From assembly GCA_000953695.1 (NCBI GenBank), contig LN554846.1:2542001-2606000 (forward strand): DNA of 64,000 nucleotides. Reading direction: 5' to 3'. Under the pieces are notes generated by a model that was not told the origin of the DNA, searched no databases, and was given only the letters and a program-made list of their open reading frames with translations. The position numbers and the translations under genes are program-made. Positions 56,233-64,000 of the stretch are shown in pieces. Source of the stretch: Aliivibrio wodanis. Lineage in GTDB: Bacteria; Pseudomonadota; Gammaproteobacteria; Enterobacterales; Vibrionaceae. The number at the start of each line of letters is the position of its first letter. The first letter of the stretch is position 1.

Positions 56233-59109
56233 ATGGAAAAGACATATAACCCGCAATCAATAGAACAAGCTCTGTACCAGACTTGGGAAGAAAAAGGCTA
56301 CTTTAAGCCTCATGGCGACACATCAAAAGAAGCTTATAGCATCATGATCCCGCCACCAAACGTCACTGGTAGCCTACACATGGGTCACGCTTTCCAAGAT
56401 ACGATCATGGATACCCTTATCCGTGCTGAACGTATGAAAGGTAAGAATACCCTTTGGCAAGTAGGTACCGACCACGCAGGTATCGCAACTCAAATGGTTG
56501 TTGAGCGTAAGATTGCGGCTGAAGAAGGCAAAACAAAACACGATTACGGTCGTGACGCTTTCATCGACAAAATTTGGGAATGGAAAGCAGAGTCAGGCGG
56601 CACAATTACCAAGCAACTTCGTCGTCTAGGTGCCTCTGTTGATTGGGACCGTGAACGATTCACAATGGATGACGGCCTATCTGCTGCAACTCAAGAAGTG
56701 TTTGTTCGTCTATACGAAGAAGACCTTATCTACCGTGGTAAGCGTCTAGTAAACTGGGATCCTAAACTGCACACAGCTATTTCTGATCTTGAAGTTGAAA
56801 ACAAAGACAAAAAAGGCTTCATGTGGCACTTCCGCTACCCACTAGCAAACGGTGTTAAAACTGCTGACGGTAAAGACTACATTGTTGTAGCTACGACTCG
56901 TCCAGAAACGATGCTTGGTGATACTGGTGTTGCTGTAAACCCTGAAGATCCTCGTTACAAAGATCTGATCGGTCAACACATTGAACTGCCTATCGTTGGT
57001 CGTTTAATTCCTATCGTAGGCGATGAGCATGCGGACATGGAAAAAGGCACGGGTTGTGTAAAAATCACTCCAGCTCATGACTTTAACGATTACGAAGTAG
57101 GTAAACGTCATAGCCTGCCAATGATCAACATCTTAACGTTCAACGCTGATATCCGTGATTCTGCTGAAGTATTCACAACGAACGGCGAAGAAAGCGACGT
57201 ATACAGCGCTGAGCTTCCAGCTAAATACCATGGTATGGAGCGTTTTGCTGCTCGTAAAGCTATCGTTGCTGAGTTTGATGAACTGGGTCTTCTTGAAGAG
57301 ATCAAAGATCACGATTTAACTGTACCTTACGGTGACCGTGGTGGCGTTGTTATCGAACCAATGCTAACTGACCAATGGTACGTACGTACTGCACCTCTTG
57401 CTGCTCCAGCAGTTAAAGCGGTTGAAGATGGTCAAATCCAATTCGTTCCTAAGCAATACGAAAACATGTACTTTGCGTGGATGCGTGACGTACAAGATTG
57501 GTGTATCTCTCGTCAACTTTGGTGGGGTCATCGTATTCCTGCATGGTATGACAACGACGGTAAAGTTTACGTTGGTCGTACTGAAGAAGAAGTTCGTGAG
57601 AAAAACAACCTTTCTCCAGTTATCGTTCTTAAGCAAGATGACGATGTACTTGATACATGGTTCTCTTCTGCACTTTGGACGTTCGGCACACAAGGTTGGC
57701 CTGAAAACACAGACGCACTAAAAACATTCCACCCATCAGAAGTTCTAGTATCTGGTTTCGATATTATCTTCTTCTGGGTTGCTCGTATGATCATGATGAC
57801 CATGCACTTCGTTAAAGACGAAGAAGGCAATGCACAAGTACCATTTAAGACAGTTTACATGACGGGCCTTATCCGTGATGAAAACGGTGACAAGATGTCT
57901 AAGTCGAAAGGTAACGTACTTGACCCTATCGATATGATCGATGGTATCGGCCTTGAAGAGCTTGTTGAAAAGCGTTGTGGCAACATGATGCAACCTCAAC
58001 TTGCTAAGAAGATCGAAAAAGCAACGCGTAAAACGTTTGAAGGCGGTATCGAACCATACGGTACTGATGCCCTACGTTTCACTCTTGCAGCAATGGCATC
58101 AACAGGTCGTGATATCAACTGGGATATGAAGCGTCTTGAAGGTTACCGTAACTTCTGTAACAAACTATGGAACGCAAGCCGTTACGTATTGATGAACACA
58201 GAAGAGCACGATTGTGGTATGGCTGAAGGTGCTGAACTTGAGCTCTCACTGGCTGACCAATGGATCGCATCTCAGTTTGAAGTTGCCGCTAAAGAGTTTA
58301 ACGCTCACCTAGACAATTACCGTCTAGATATGGCAGCAAACACGCTGTATGAATTCATCTGGAACCAATTCTGTGACTGGTACTTAGAGCTGACTAAACC
58401 TGTTCTTTGGAAAGGCACTGAAGCACAACAACGTGCAACGCGTTACACGCTAATTACGGTTCTTGAGAAAACATTACGTCTTGCTCACCCTGTTCTTCCT
58501 TACATCACTGAATCTATCTGGCAGAGCGTTAAGCCACTAGTTGATGGTGTTGAAGGTCCTGATTCTGAAGAAAGAACTATCATGACTCAAGCATTACCTC
58601 AGTTTAATGAAGAAAACTTTAACGCTGATGTAGTTGCTGATCTTGAGTGGGTTAAAGCCTTCATTACAAGCATTCGTAACTTACGAGCTGAATACGATAT
58701 CGCACCAAGCAAAGGCTTAGATGTGATGATTAAAGTGGCTGACGAAAAAGACGCTGCACGTATTCAAGCCAATGAGATTGTTCTTACTTCTCTAGCAAAA
58801 CTAGACAGCATCAAAGTGCTTGCAGACAATGAAGAGACGCCAGCATGTGCAACCTCTCTAGTTGGTAAGTCTGAGTTAATGATCCCAATGGCGGGTCTTA
58901 TCGATAAAGATGCAGAGCTTGCTCGTTTAGATAAAGAAGTAGCTAAAATCCAAGGCGAAATTAAACGTATCGAAGGTAAATTAGGTAACGAAGGTTTCGT
59001 TGCTAAAGCACCTGAAGTTGTTATCGCTAAAGAGCGTGAAAAACTAGAAGGCTACAAAGAAACATTAGTTAAGCTAGAAGCGCAAAAAGAAACAATCGCA
59101 GCACTGTAA
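56233..59109 (+). CDS. valS: Valyl-tRNA synthetase
   Basis: This class I synthetase charges tRNA-Val and edits threonine. I chose ATG 56233 ([20 protein letters not shown]), giving 958 residues; a GTG at 56221 with AGAGATA upstream is a real alternative. It shows the HIGH-type motif [14 protein letters not shown] (about 42-55), the CP1 editing domain ([19 protein letters not shown]), the KMSKS motif ([14 protein letters not shown]), an anticodon-binding domain and a C-terminal coiled-coil arm rich in Lys and Glu. The length fits gammaproteobacterial ValS. Confidence 0.97.
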   Translation: MEKTYNPQSIEQALYQTWEEKGYFKPHGDTSKEAYSIMIPPPNVTGSLHMGHAFQDTIMDTLIRAERMKGKNTLWQVGTDHAGIATQMVVERKIAAEEGKTKHDYGRDAFIDKIWEWKAESGGTITKQLRRLGASVDWDRERFTMDDGLSAATQEVFVRLYEEDLIYRGKRLVNWDPKLHTAISDLEVENKDKKGFMWHFRYPLANGVKTADGKDYIVVATTRPETMLGDTGVAVNPEDPRYKDLIGQHIELPIVGRLIPIVGDEHADMEKGTGCVKITPAHDFNDYEVGKRHSLPMINILTFNADIRDSAEVFTTNGEESDVYSAELPAKYHGMERFAARKAIVAEFDELGLLEEIKDHDLTVPYGDRGGVVIEPMLTDQWYVRTAPLAAPAVKAVEDGQIQFVPKQYENMYFAWMRDVQDWCISRQLWWGHRIPAWYDNDGKVYVGRTEEEVREKNNLSPVIVLKQDDDVLDTWFSSALWTFGTQGWPENTDALKTFHPSEVLVSGFDIIFFWVARMIMMTMHFVKDEEGNAQVPFKTVYMTGLIRDENGDKMSKSKGNVLDPIDMIDGIGLEELVEKRCGNMMQPQLAKKIEKATRKTFEGGIEPYGTDALRFTLAAMASTGRDINWDMKRLEGYRNFCNKLWNASRYVLMNTEEHDCGMAEGAELELSLADQWIASQFEVAAKEFNAHLDNYRLDMAANTLYEFIWNQFCDWYLELTKPVLWKGTEAQQRATRYTLITVLEKTLRLAHPVLPYITESIWQSVKPLVDGVEGPDSEERTIMTQALPQFNEENFNADVVADLEWVKAFITSIRNLRAEYDIAPSKGLDVMIKVADEKDAARIQANEIVLTSLAKLDSIKVLADNEETPACATSLVGKSELMIPMAGLIDKDAELARLDKEVAKIQGEIKRIEGKLGNEGFVAKAPEVVIAKEREKLEGYKETLVKLEAQKETIAAL

Positions 59110-59151
59110 GTAAACCTTTATCTTTATTAGGTTCATATTATCGTAAAGCAT

Positions 59152-59186
59152 AAAAAAGGCCGATGTTAATACATCGGCCTTTTTAT
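59152..59186. terminator. Terminator after valS
   Basis: AAAAAAGGCCGATGT and ACATCGGCCTTTTT pair with a short loop, with A and T tracts on both sides. Confidence 0.92.
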
Positions 59187-59241
59187 TATCTGTCTCTTTT
59201 TATGACTAAAAAATCAATTCACTAAAATTAATGAGGGTTAC

Positions 59242-60078
59242 TTACAAAGGGAAGTGAATGACGTTTTCCGTTTTTGATAATCCAATCTCAAGTTCATGGA
59301 GTTGCCCATCAAGCATGACAGAAACCACATACAAGTCATTTGAATTCTTCGTTTGGTCATTCCAATACTTTGGCGCTTCAACTTGAAACAGAGCCGATAC
59401 ATGATCACCTCTTACATCAACAGGAAGCGTTAATGTCATGCCATCAAATTTAATGCTAGCTGAAATTAAATTGGGTTTATACATCTTGAAATGAACATCG
59501 ACTTTAAGCTCACAACCGTGGTGCCAAATTTGCTCTACACTAATATGGTTTAGAGAAAGATGAGGAATTGGCTGGAAAAAACAGACACCAAACACACCAA
59601 TATCATCTTTGATATCAATCTCTTGAACTGCACCAAAGCGGCGATGATAGGCTTGATTAATTTCGCATACTTGATTGTCTAACTCTTCATCCAACAACCA
59701 ATCATCGTCATCTTCTTCTAAAAAAAGAACCTCAAAACGGTTACCGCCTAATTGTAAAAACTCTTTGATGTCTTTACGGTAGCGAGTCATTTTTTCAGTA
59801 CAATCAAATACAGCGACACCATTAATTCTCACTTCGGCATAGCGAGAAATTCCACTCATCACTAATTCAATCGCAGGATAATTGAGTAATGTTTCATCCA
59901 CTTCAAAAAAACGCATTAAATGCCATTCTTGATTATTCGCTTCTGCAACAGAAAGTACTTCGTAAGCAGAAGCGACACCTTGTTGAATTGGAATGTCTTT
60001 AATCGGCAATGCTGTGTCTGTTAACGGTGAAAGTTGCCATAACGCTTCTTCAGCATTAAGTATGATTCTTGAGTTCAT
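59242..60078 (-). CDS. Stand-alone GH2-like sugar-binding domain protein
   Basis: A 278-residue protein with no signal peptide or membrane segment. Residues about 50-120 read like the N-terminal jelly-roll of family 2 glycoside hydrolases (beta-mannosidase type): EWHLMRFFEV, then GISRYAEVRINGVAVFDCTE, then LGGNRFEVLF. A second beta-rich part follows. No catalytic barrel or acid/base glutamate pair is visible, and the protein is too short for one. The domain assignment is from motif resemblance; the ligand and role are unknown. It stands between valS and rraB, upstream of neither in an obvious operon. Confidence 0.6.
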   Translation of the reverse strand: MNSRIILNAEEALWQLSPLTDTALPIKDIPIQQGVASAYEVLSVAEANNQEWHLMRFFEVDETLLNYPAIELVMSGISRYAEVRINGVAVFDCTEKMTRYRKDIKEFLQLGGNRFEVLFLEEDDDDWLLDEELDNQVCEINQAYHRRFGAVQEIDIKDDIGVFGVCFFQPIPHLSLNHISVEQIWHHGCELKVDVHFKMYKPNLISASIKFDGMTLTLPVDVRGDHVSALFQVEAPKYWNDQTKNSNDLYVVSVMLDGQLHELEIGLSKTENVIHFPL

Positions 60079-60165
60079 TTATATATTCATCCCTAAAAAA
60101 ATGCCCTACACTTGTATTACAAGCCTAGGGCACAGTCTCTCAATTGTCGTTATTTGACAATATTT

Positions 60166-60615
<450 letters not shown>

Positions 60616-60682
60616 TTAACTCAGGCATTATAGCCTGCTCAAACCAAATTCCCTAGCACTTCAATAATTAAAGAATATTTAG

Positions 60683-60713
60683 CTGCTATACGGTATTATT
60701 TCTCTTATAGCAG
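60683..60713. promoter_or_regulatory. Inverted repeat upstream of arcA
   Basis: CTGCTATA and TATAGCAG, 8 bases each with a 15-base spacer, ending about 20 bases before the arcA start. It could be an operator or part of a leader structure. The factor is not identified. Confidence 0.4.
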
Positions 60714-60734
60714 TAGATATTAGAAAGGAATCTT

Positions 60735-61955
60735 ATGAATAAGCTATTTGTTGGCTCTGAAATTGGTCAACTTCGTCGAGTTATTCTTCACCGCCCAGAA
60801 AGAGCACTAAGCCACTTAACACCGACGAACTGTCACGAGTTACTCTTTGATGATGTATTATCGGTTGAAAAAGCACTTCTTGAGCACGATCAGTTTGTTT
60901 TAACATTACAATCTCAAGATGTTGAAGTGCTTCTCTTACAAGACTTACTCGAAGAGACACTACAGCAGCCTGAAGCAAAACAATGGCTGTTAAAGCATCA
61001 AATCTCTCACTATCGTTTTGGCCCTACCTTTGCTAACCAAATCAGAGCCTTTTTACTTGAAAAAAGTAACAAAGAACTTGCCTCAATTTTATTAGGTGGC
61101 CTTGCCTTTATTGAACTGCCATTTAAAGCGCCTTCTATGTTGCAGCAATTGAGTGACCCGTTTGATTTTGTCATTGACCCATTACCAAACCATTTATTTA
61201 CTCGTGATACTTCATGTTGGATCTATGGTGGTGTCTCTATCAACCCAATGGCAAAAGCGGCAAGAAAAAGAGAATCAAATCATTTACGTGCAATTTATCG
61301 CTGGCACCCTCTATTTTCTCAACAAGTATTCCCGCAATATTTTGAAGATGAAAACCGAGATTACGACAATGCAACTATTGAAGGTGGCGATGTATTAGTG
61401 ATCGGTAAAGGCAATGTGTTAGTTGGGATCTCTGAGCGAACCACTCCCCAAGGGATTGAGAATCTAGCAAAGCAATTATTCCGAACTCATCAAGCCAAGC
61501 AAGTTATCGCGATTAAGCTACCTGAAGATCGATCATGTATGCATCTAGATACGGTAATGACTCATATGGACCATAACGTATTCTCTGTCTATCCAAGAGT
61601 CATAAATAAAGACATGCCGTGTTGGTCAATTACCCCTTGTGGTGAACAACAATTAGCGATTAAAGAAATGCCAAACTTTCAGCAGGTATTAAAATCAGCA
61701 TTAGAGTTAGATGAACTCAATATCATCACTACTGGTGGTGACAGCTACGAAGCAGAACGAGAGCAATGGCATGACGCTAATAATGTATTAACGATTAAGC
61801 CTGGTGTTGTTGTGGCTTATGAGCGTAATACTTACACCAATGAAAAGTATGATAAAGCTGGCATTACTGTTCTTCCAATAACGGGAGATGAACTTGGTCG
61901 TGGCCGTGGTGGGGCAAGATGTATGAGTTGCCCAATAGAAAGAGATGGCATTTAA
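60735..61955 (+). CDS. arcA: Arginine deiminase
   Basis: ArcA converts arginine to citrulline and ammonia, the first step of the arginine deiminase pathway. The 406 residues have the conserved [19 protein letters not shown] (about 152), the [20 protein letters not shown] block (about 216-235), the active-site His region [11 protein letters not shown] and the catalytic cysteine in [16 protein letters not shown] at the very C terminus. AGAAAGGAA lies before the ATG. argF follows 105 bases downstream and could complete the second step, but no arcC or arcD is in the window. Not to be confused with the ArcA response regulator. Confidence 0.97.
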   Translation: MNKLFVGSEIGQLRRVILHRPERALSHLTPTNCHELLFDDVLSVEKALLEHDQFVLTLQSQDVEVLLLQDLLEETLQQPEAKQWLLKHQISHYRFGPTFANQIRAFLLEKSNKELASILLGGLAFIELPFKAPSMLQQLSDPFDFVIDPLPNHLFTRDTSCWIYGGVSINPMAKAARKRESNHLRAIYRWHPLFSQQVFPQYFEDENRDYDNATIEGGDVLVIGKGNVLVGISERTTPQGIENLAKQLFRTHQAKQVIAIKLPEDRSCMHLDTVMTHMDHNVFSVYPRVINKDMPCWSITPCGEQQLAIKEMPNFQQVLKSALELDELNIITTGGDSYEAEREQWHDANNVLTIKPGVVVAYERNTYTNEKYDKAGITVLPITGDELGRGRGGARCMSCPIERDGI

Positions 61956-61977
61956 CGCGGCAAACACGACAATAAAA

Positions 61978-62010
61978 AATTAAATATATATTCACAAAAT
62001 ACGCATTTAT
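61978..62010. promoter_or_regulatory. Possible ArgR box upstream of argF
   Basis: AATTAAATATATATTCAC resembles one 18-base ArgR box: the right half ATTCA is good, the left half weak. A second, poorer box would follow. It lies where an argF operator is expected, but the match is marginal. Confidence 0.25.
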
Positions 62011-62060
62011 ATGTTTAAATGAGTTTTATCGGATTTGATATGCACAGCTAGGAGCACACT

Positions 62061-63065
62061 ATGGCTTTTAATATACGTAATAGAAACTTTTTAAAACTCT
62101 TGGATTTTACTCCAAAAGAGATCGCACACTTACTTGAACTTTCTGCTGATTTAAAAAAAGCAAAATACGCTGGGTATGAACAACCTCGCCTCTCAGGTAA
62201 GAACATTGCACTTATTTTTGAAAAAGCCTCTACTCGTACTCGCTGTGCCTTTGAAGTCGCTGCTTTTGACCAAGGTGCTAAAGTCACTTATCTTGGTCCT
62301 TCAGGTTCTCAAATTGGCCAAAAAGAATCGATGAAAGACACTGCTCGCGTACTTGGTCGTATGTACGATGGCATTGAGTATCGTGGTTTTGGTCAATCCA
62401 TTGTAGAAGAACTCGGTAAGTATGCTGGCGTTCCAGTTTGGAATGGATTAACTGATGAGTTTCACCCAACACAAATTCTGGCCGACTTTCTTACAATGCA
62501 AGAATATGCAAATGGTAAACAGTTAAATCAAATGACGTTTGCTTATCTTGGTGATGCCCGCAATAACATGGGCAACTCGCTGATGGTTGGCGCAGCAAAA
62601 ATGGGCATGGAGATCCGTCTTATTGCACCAAAACAGTTTTGGCCAGAAGAAACATTAGTCGCTCAATGCCAAGAAATAGCAGCCCAAACTGGCGCCAAAA
62701 TCATCCTAACGGAAGAAGTACAAACAGGCGTAAAAGGCTGTGACTTTTTATACACAGATGTTTGGGTTTCTATGGGTGAAGCACCAGAAGCATGGGATGA
62801 GCGTGTCGCATTAATGACGCCTTATCAAGTCAATATGGATGTGATTAAAGCAACCGAAAATCCAAACGTGAAATTCATGCACTGTTTACCCGCCTTTCAT
62901 AATAATGAAACAGCCATTGGAAAAGAAATCTCAGAAAAGTATGGCATGAACGGTTTAGAAGTCACTGACGAAGTTTTTGAATCTGACTACTCTATCGTAT
63001 TTGATGAAGCTGAAAATCGCATGCATACGATTAAAGCAATAATGGTAGCGACACTAGGAAGTTAA
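62061..63065 (+). CDS. argF: Ornithine carbamoyltransferase
   Basis: This enzyme joins ornithine and carbamoyl phosphate to form citrulline. The 334 residues carry the carbamoyl phosphate motif [16 protein letters not shown] (about 53-68), [18 protein letters not shown] (about 129), DVWVSMGE and the ornithine-binding [12 protein letters not shown] (about 272). The gene next to arcA could also serve catabolism (arcB). The position beside rraB and ahead of pyrB matches the anabolic gene (argI/argF) of relatives, so I use argF. GGAGC lies nine bases upstream of the ATG. Confidence 0.95.
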   Translation: MAFNIRNRNFLKLLDFTPKEIAHLLELSADLKKAKYAGYEQPRLSGKNIALIFEKASTRTRCAFEVAAFDQGAKVTYLGPSGSQIGQKESMKDTARVLGRMYDGIEYRGFGQSIVEELGKYAGVPVWNGLTDEFHPTQILADFLTMQEYANGKQLNQMTFAYLGDARNNMGNSLMVGAAKMGMEIRLIAPKQFWPEETLVAQCQEIAAQTGAKIILTEEVQTGVKGCDFLYTDVWVSMGEAPEAWDERVALMTPYQVNMDVIKATENPNVKFMHCLPAFHNNETAIGKEISEKYGMNGLEVTDEVFESDYSIVFDEAENRMHTIKAIMVATLGS

Positions 63066-63103
63066 TCTCTCTTGTTTTAAAAGAGTAATCAAAAGAAAAT
63101 TTG

Positions 63104-63119
63104 ATGCAAACGCTTGCTT
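63104..63119. promoter_or_regulatory. PurR-like operator overlapping the pyrB promoter
   Basis: ATGCAAACGCTTGCTT matches the PurR consensus ANGCAANCGNTTNCNT at every fixed position. It covers the candidate -35 hexamer (TTGCTT, 63114-63119), so a bound repressor would block the promoter. Confidence 0.6.
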
Positions 63120-63141
63120 AGGATTTTGATACGAGTATAAT
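63114..63141 (+). promoter_or_regulatory. Promoter of pyrL-pyrB
   Basis: TTGCTT and a perfect TATAAT with a 16-base spacer, followed by a GC-containing discriminator (TTCGCGC), 24 bases before the leader peptide start. Confidence 0.75.
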
Positions 63142-63164
63142 TTCGCGCAATTTACTAGGAAATT

Positions 63165-63269
63165 ATGATGTTATTAACTTATCTTCATACAGCGGTCGAC
63201 CGAGATTCTGCACTCACAGCGTGCGGTGGTCCCCTATTTTTTGAGTTTCCTAATTACCGATATTTTTAA
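63165..63269 (+). CDS. pyrL: pyrB leader peptide PyrL
   Basis: A 34-residue leader ORF (MMLLTYLHTAVDRDSALTAC at its start, ending YRYF) with AGGA eight bases upstream of its ATG. Within it a run of six T (63237-63242, giving LFF) follows a possible pause hairpin (GCAC/GTGC, about 63210-63224). Its stop codon sits at the base of the attenuator stem. As in E. coli pyrBI, low UTP would slow polymerase on the U-rich stretch, let the ribosome catch up and prevent the terminator from forming. The sequence of the peptide itself is unlikely to matter. Confidence 0.85.
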   Translation: MMLLTYLHTAVDRDSALTACGGPLFFEFPNYRYF

Positions 63270-63299
63270 AGCCTCCTATTTGATAGGGGGCTTTTTTTT
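63268..63299 (+). terminator. pyrB attenuator (intrinsic terminator)
   Basis: AAAGCCTCCTAT and ATAGGGGGCTTT form a 12-base stem (one T-G pair) with a 3-base loop and a long T tract, 35 bases before pyrB. It overlaps the pyrL stop codon, the classic attenuation layout. Confidence 0.92.
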
Positions 63300-63334
63300 G
63301 ATTTCAATATGATAAATAAAAGGGAAGAGAGACT

Positions 63335-64000
63335 ATGGCTAACTCGCTATATCAAAAGCACATCATTTCTATTCCAGAGCTTTCTCGTCAAGAGTTAGAA
63401 CTGATTGTAGAAACAGCTGGTAATATTAAAAAAGAGCCTCAACCTGACTTATTAAAAAATAAAGTCATTGCGAGCTGTTTTTTTGAAGCCTCAACTCGTA
63501 CCCGCTTATCTTTTGAAACCGCAATTCAACGTTTAGGTGGTTCTGTTATTGGGTTTGATTCTGCAGGTAATACGTCTCTTGCTCAAAAAGGCGAGACACT
63601 GGCAGACTCTGTTCAAGTGATTACCTCTTACGTTGATGCATATGTTATGCGTCATCCAAAAGAAGGCGCTGCACGTCTAGCCTCAGAGTTTTCTAATGGC
63701 ACACCAGTCATCAATGCTGGCGACGGTGCGAATCAACATCCAACTCAAACGCTATTGGATTTATACACCATCTACGAAACTCAAGGGCGCTTAGATAATC
63801 TAAACATCGCTTTTGTTGGTGATTTAAAATACGGTCGTACCGTTCATTCATTAACCCAAGCGTTAGCTAAGTTTAATGGCATTAAGTTCTTCTTTATTGC
63901 TCCAGAAGTATTAGCGATGCCTGATTACATCTGTGAAGAATTAGATGAATTAGGCATTGAATATCAACTGTTAAATGAGATGGATGAAGCCATTCCTGAG
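63335..64000 (+). CDS. pyrB: Aspartate carbamoyltransferase catalytic subunit, partial
   Basis: PyrB condenses carbamoyl phosphate with aspartate, the first committed pyrimidine step. The first 222 codons are present and the gene runs off the window. Visible are the carbamoyl phosphate motif [16 protein letters not shown] (about 49-64), [31 protein letters not shown] (about 129-148) and [22 protein letters not shown] precedes the ATG. It is controlled by the attenuator upstream and perhaps by the PurR-like site. pyrI is expected next but lies outside the window. Confidence 0.97.
   Translation, partial: MANSLYQKHIISIPELSRQELELIVETAGNIKKEPQPDLLKNKVIASCFFEASTRTRLSFETAIQRLGGSVIGFDSAGNTSLAQKGETLADSVQVITSYVDAYVMRHPKEGAARLASEFSNGTPVINAGDGANQHPTQTLLDLYTIYETQGRLDNLNIAFVGDLKYGRTVHSLTQALAKFNGIKFFFIAPEVLAMPDYICEELDELGIEYQLLNEMDEAIPE

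Noticed and set aside
57398..57721. Long overlapping ORFs inside valS on both strands
   Set aside because: Shadows of a codon-biased gene; no start signals or recognisable domains.

Overview
The window is a gene-dense chromosomal segment of a gammaproteobacterium in the Vibrionaceae, most likely Aliivibrio (A. fischeri or a close relative). The basis is a low GC content, a VpsR-type regulator beside lysS, a Vibrio-type NptA phosphate transporter, a DUF2999 protein, the pyrL-pyrB leader, and gene order that alternates between classic Vibrio and E. coli neighbourhoods. Species assignment is inference; no search was run.

Layout. 1-2.1 kb: the end of nhaR and the Na+/phosphate symporter nptA. 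2.1-6.0 kb: a decayed accessory patch. It holds a remnant of a tad (tight adherence pilus) locus: tadD knocked out of frame at a (GCCAA)3 repeat, intact-looking tadC, and tadB truncated by an IS1595-family insertion sequence. On the other side of the IS lies the broken tail of an AraC-type regulator. 6-11.4 kb: thyA, lgt, a TauE-like permease, ptsP and rppH, all on the minus strand. 11.4-12.0 kb: an AT-rich non-coding stretch with several DnaA-box-like 9-mers, then mutH. 12.7-21.5 kb: vpsR, lysS, prfB (with its programmed +1 frameshift), recJ, dsbC, xerD and fldB. 21.7-25.4 kb: brnQ, trmN6 and srmB. 25.7-33 kb: central carbon genes fbaA, pgk, epd and tktA (minus strand), and divergent metK. 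33-48.9 kb: sprT, endA, rsmE, gshB, yqgE, ruvX; divergent pilTU; the yggS-proC-yggT-yggU-DUF4426-rdgB-hemW run; glsA and trmB; mutY, yggX and mltC. mltC carries a frameshift in a run of seven A. 49.0-50.0 kb: nine tRNA genes (Phe, Thr, Asn, three each) behind one strong promoter. 50-56 kb: dgkA, DUF2999, tRNA-Leu, an RDD protein, lptFG, pepA and holC. 56.2-64 kb: valS, a protein resembling the GH2 sugar-binding domain, rraB, arcA, argF, then the pyrL attenuator and the start of pyrB.

How the genes work together. Several conserved clusters are clear: lower glycolysis and pentose phosphate (fbaA, pgk, epd, tktA) facing metK; base-excision, nucleotide-pool and iron-sulphur maintenance (mutY, yggX, rdgB, hemW); LPS export (lptFG); and the arginine/pyrimidine group arcA, argF, pyrB, which share carbamoyl phosphate or citrulline as intermediates.

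No complete, obviously new system is present. The most notable non-genic signals are two related families of intergenic inverted repeats with a CGCTTCGCT core, found here only between convergent genes; PurR-like palindromes next to fbaA, tktA/metK and pyrB; and three independent gene-disrupting lesions (tadD, tadB plus the AraC remnant, and mltC).
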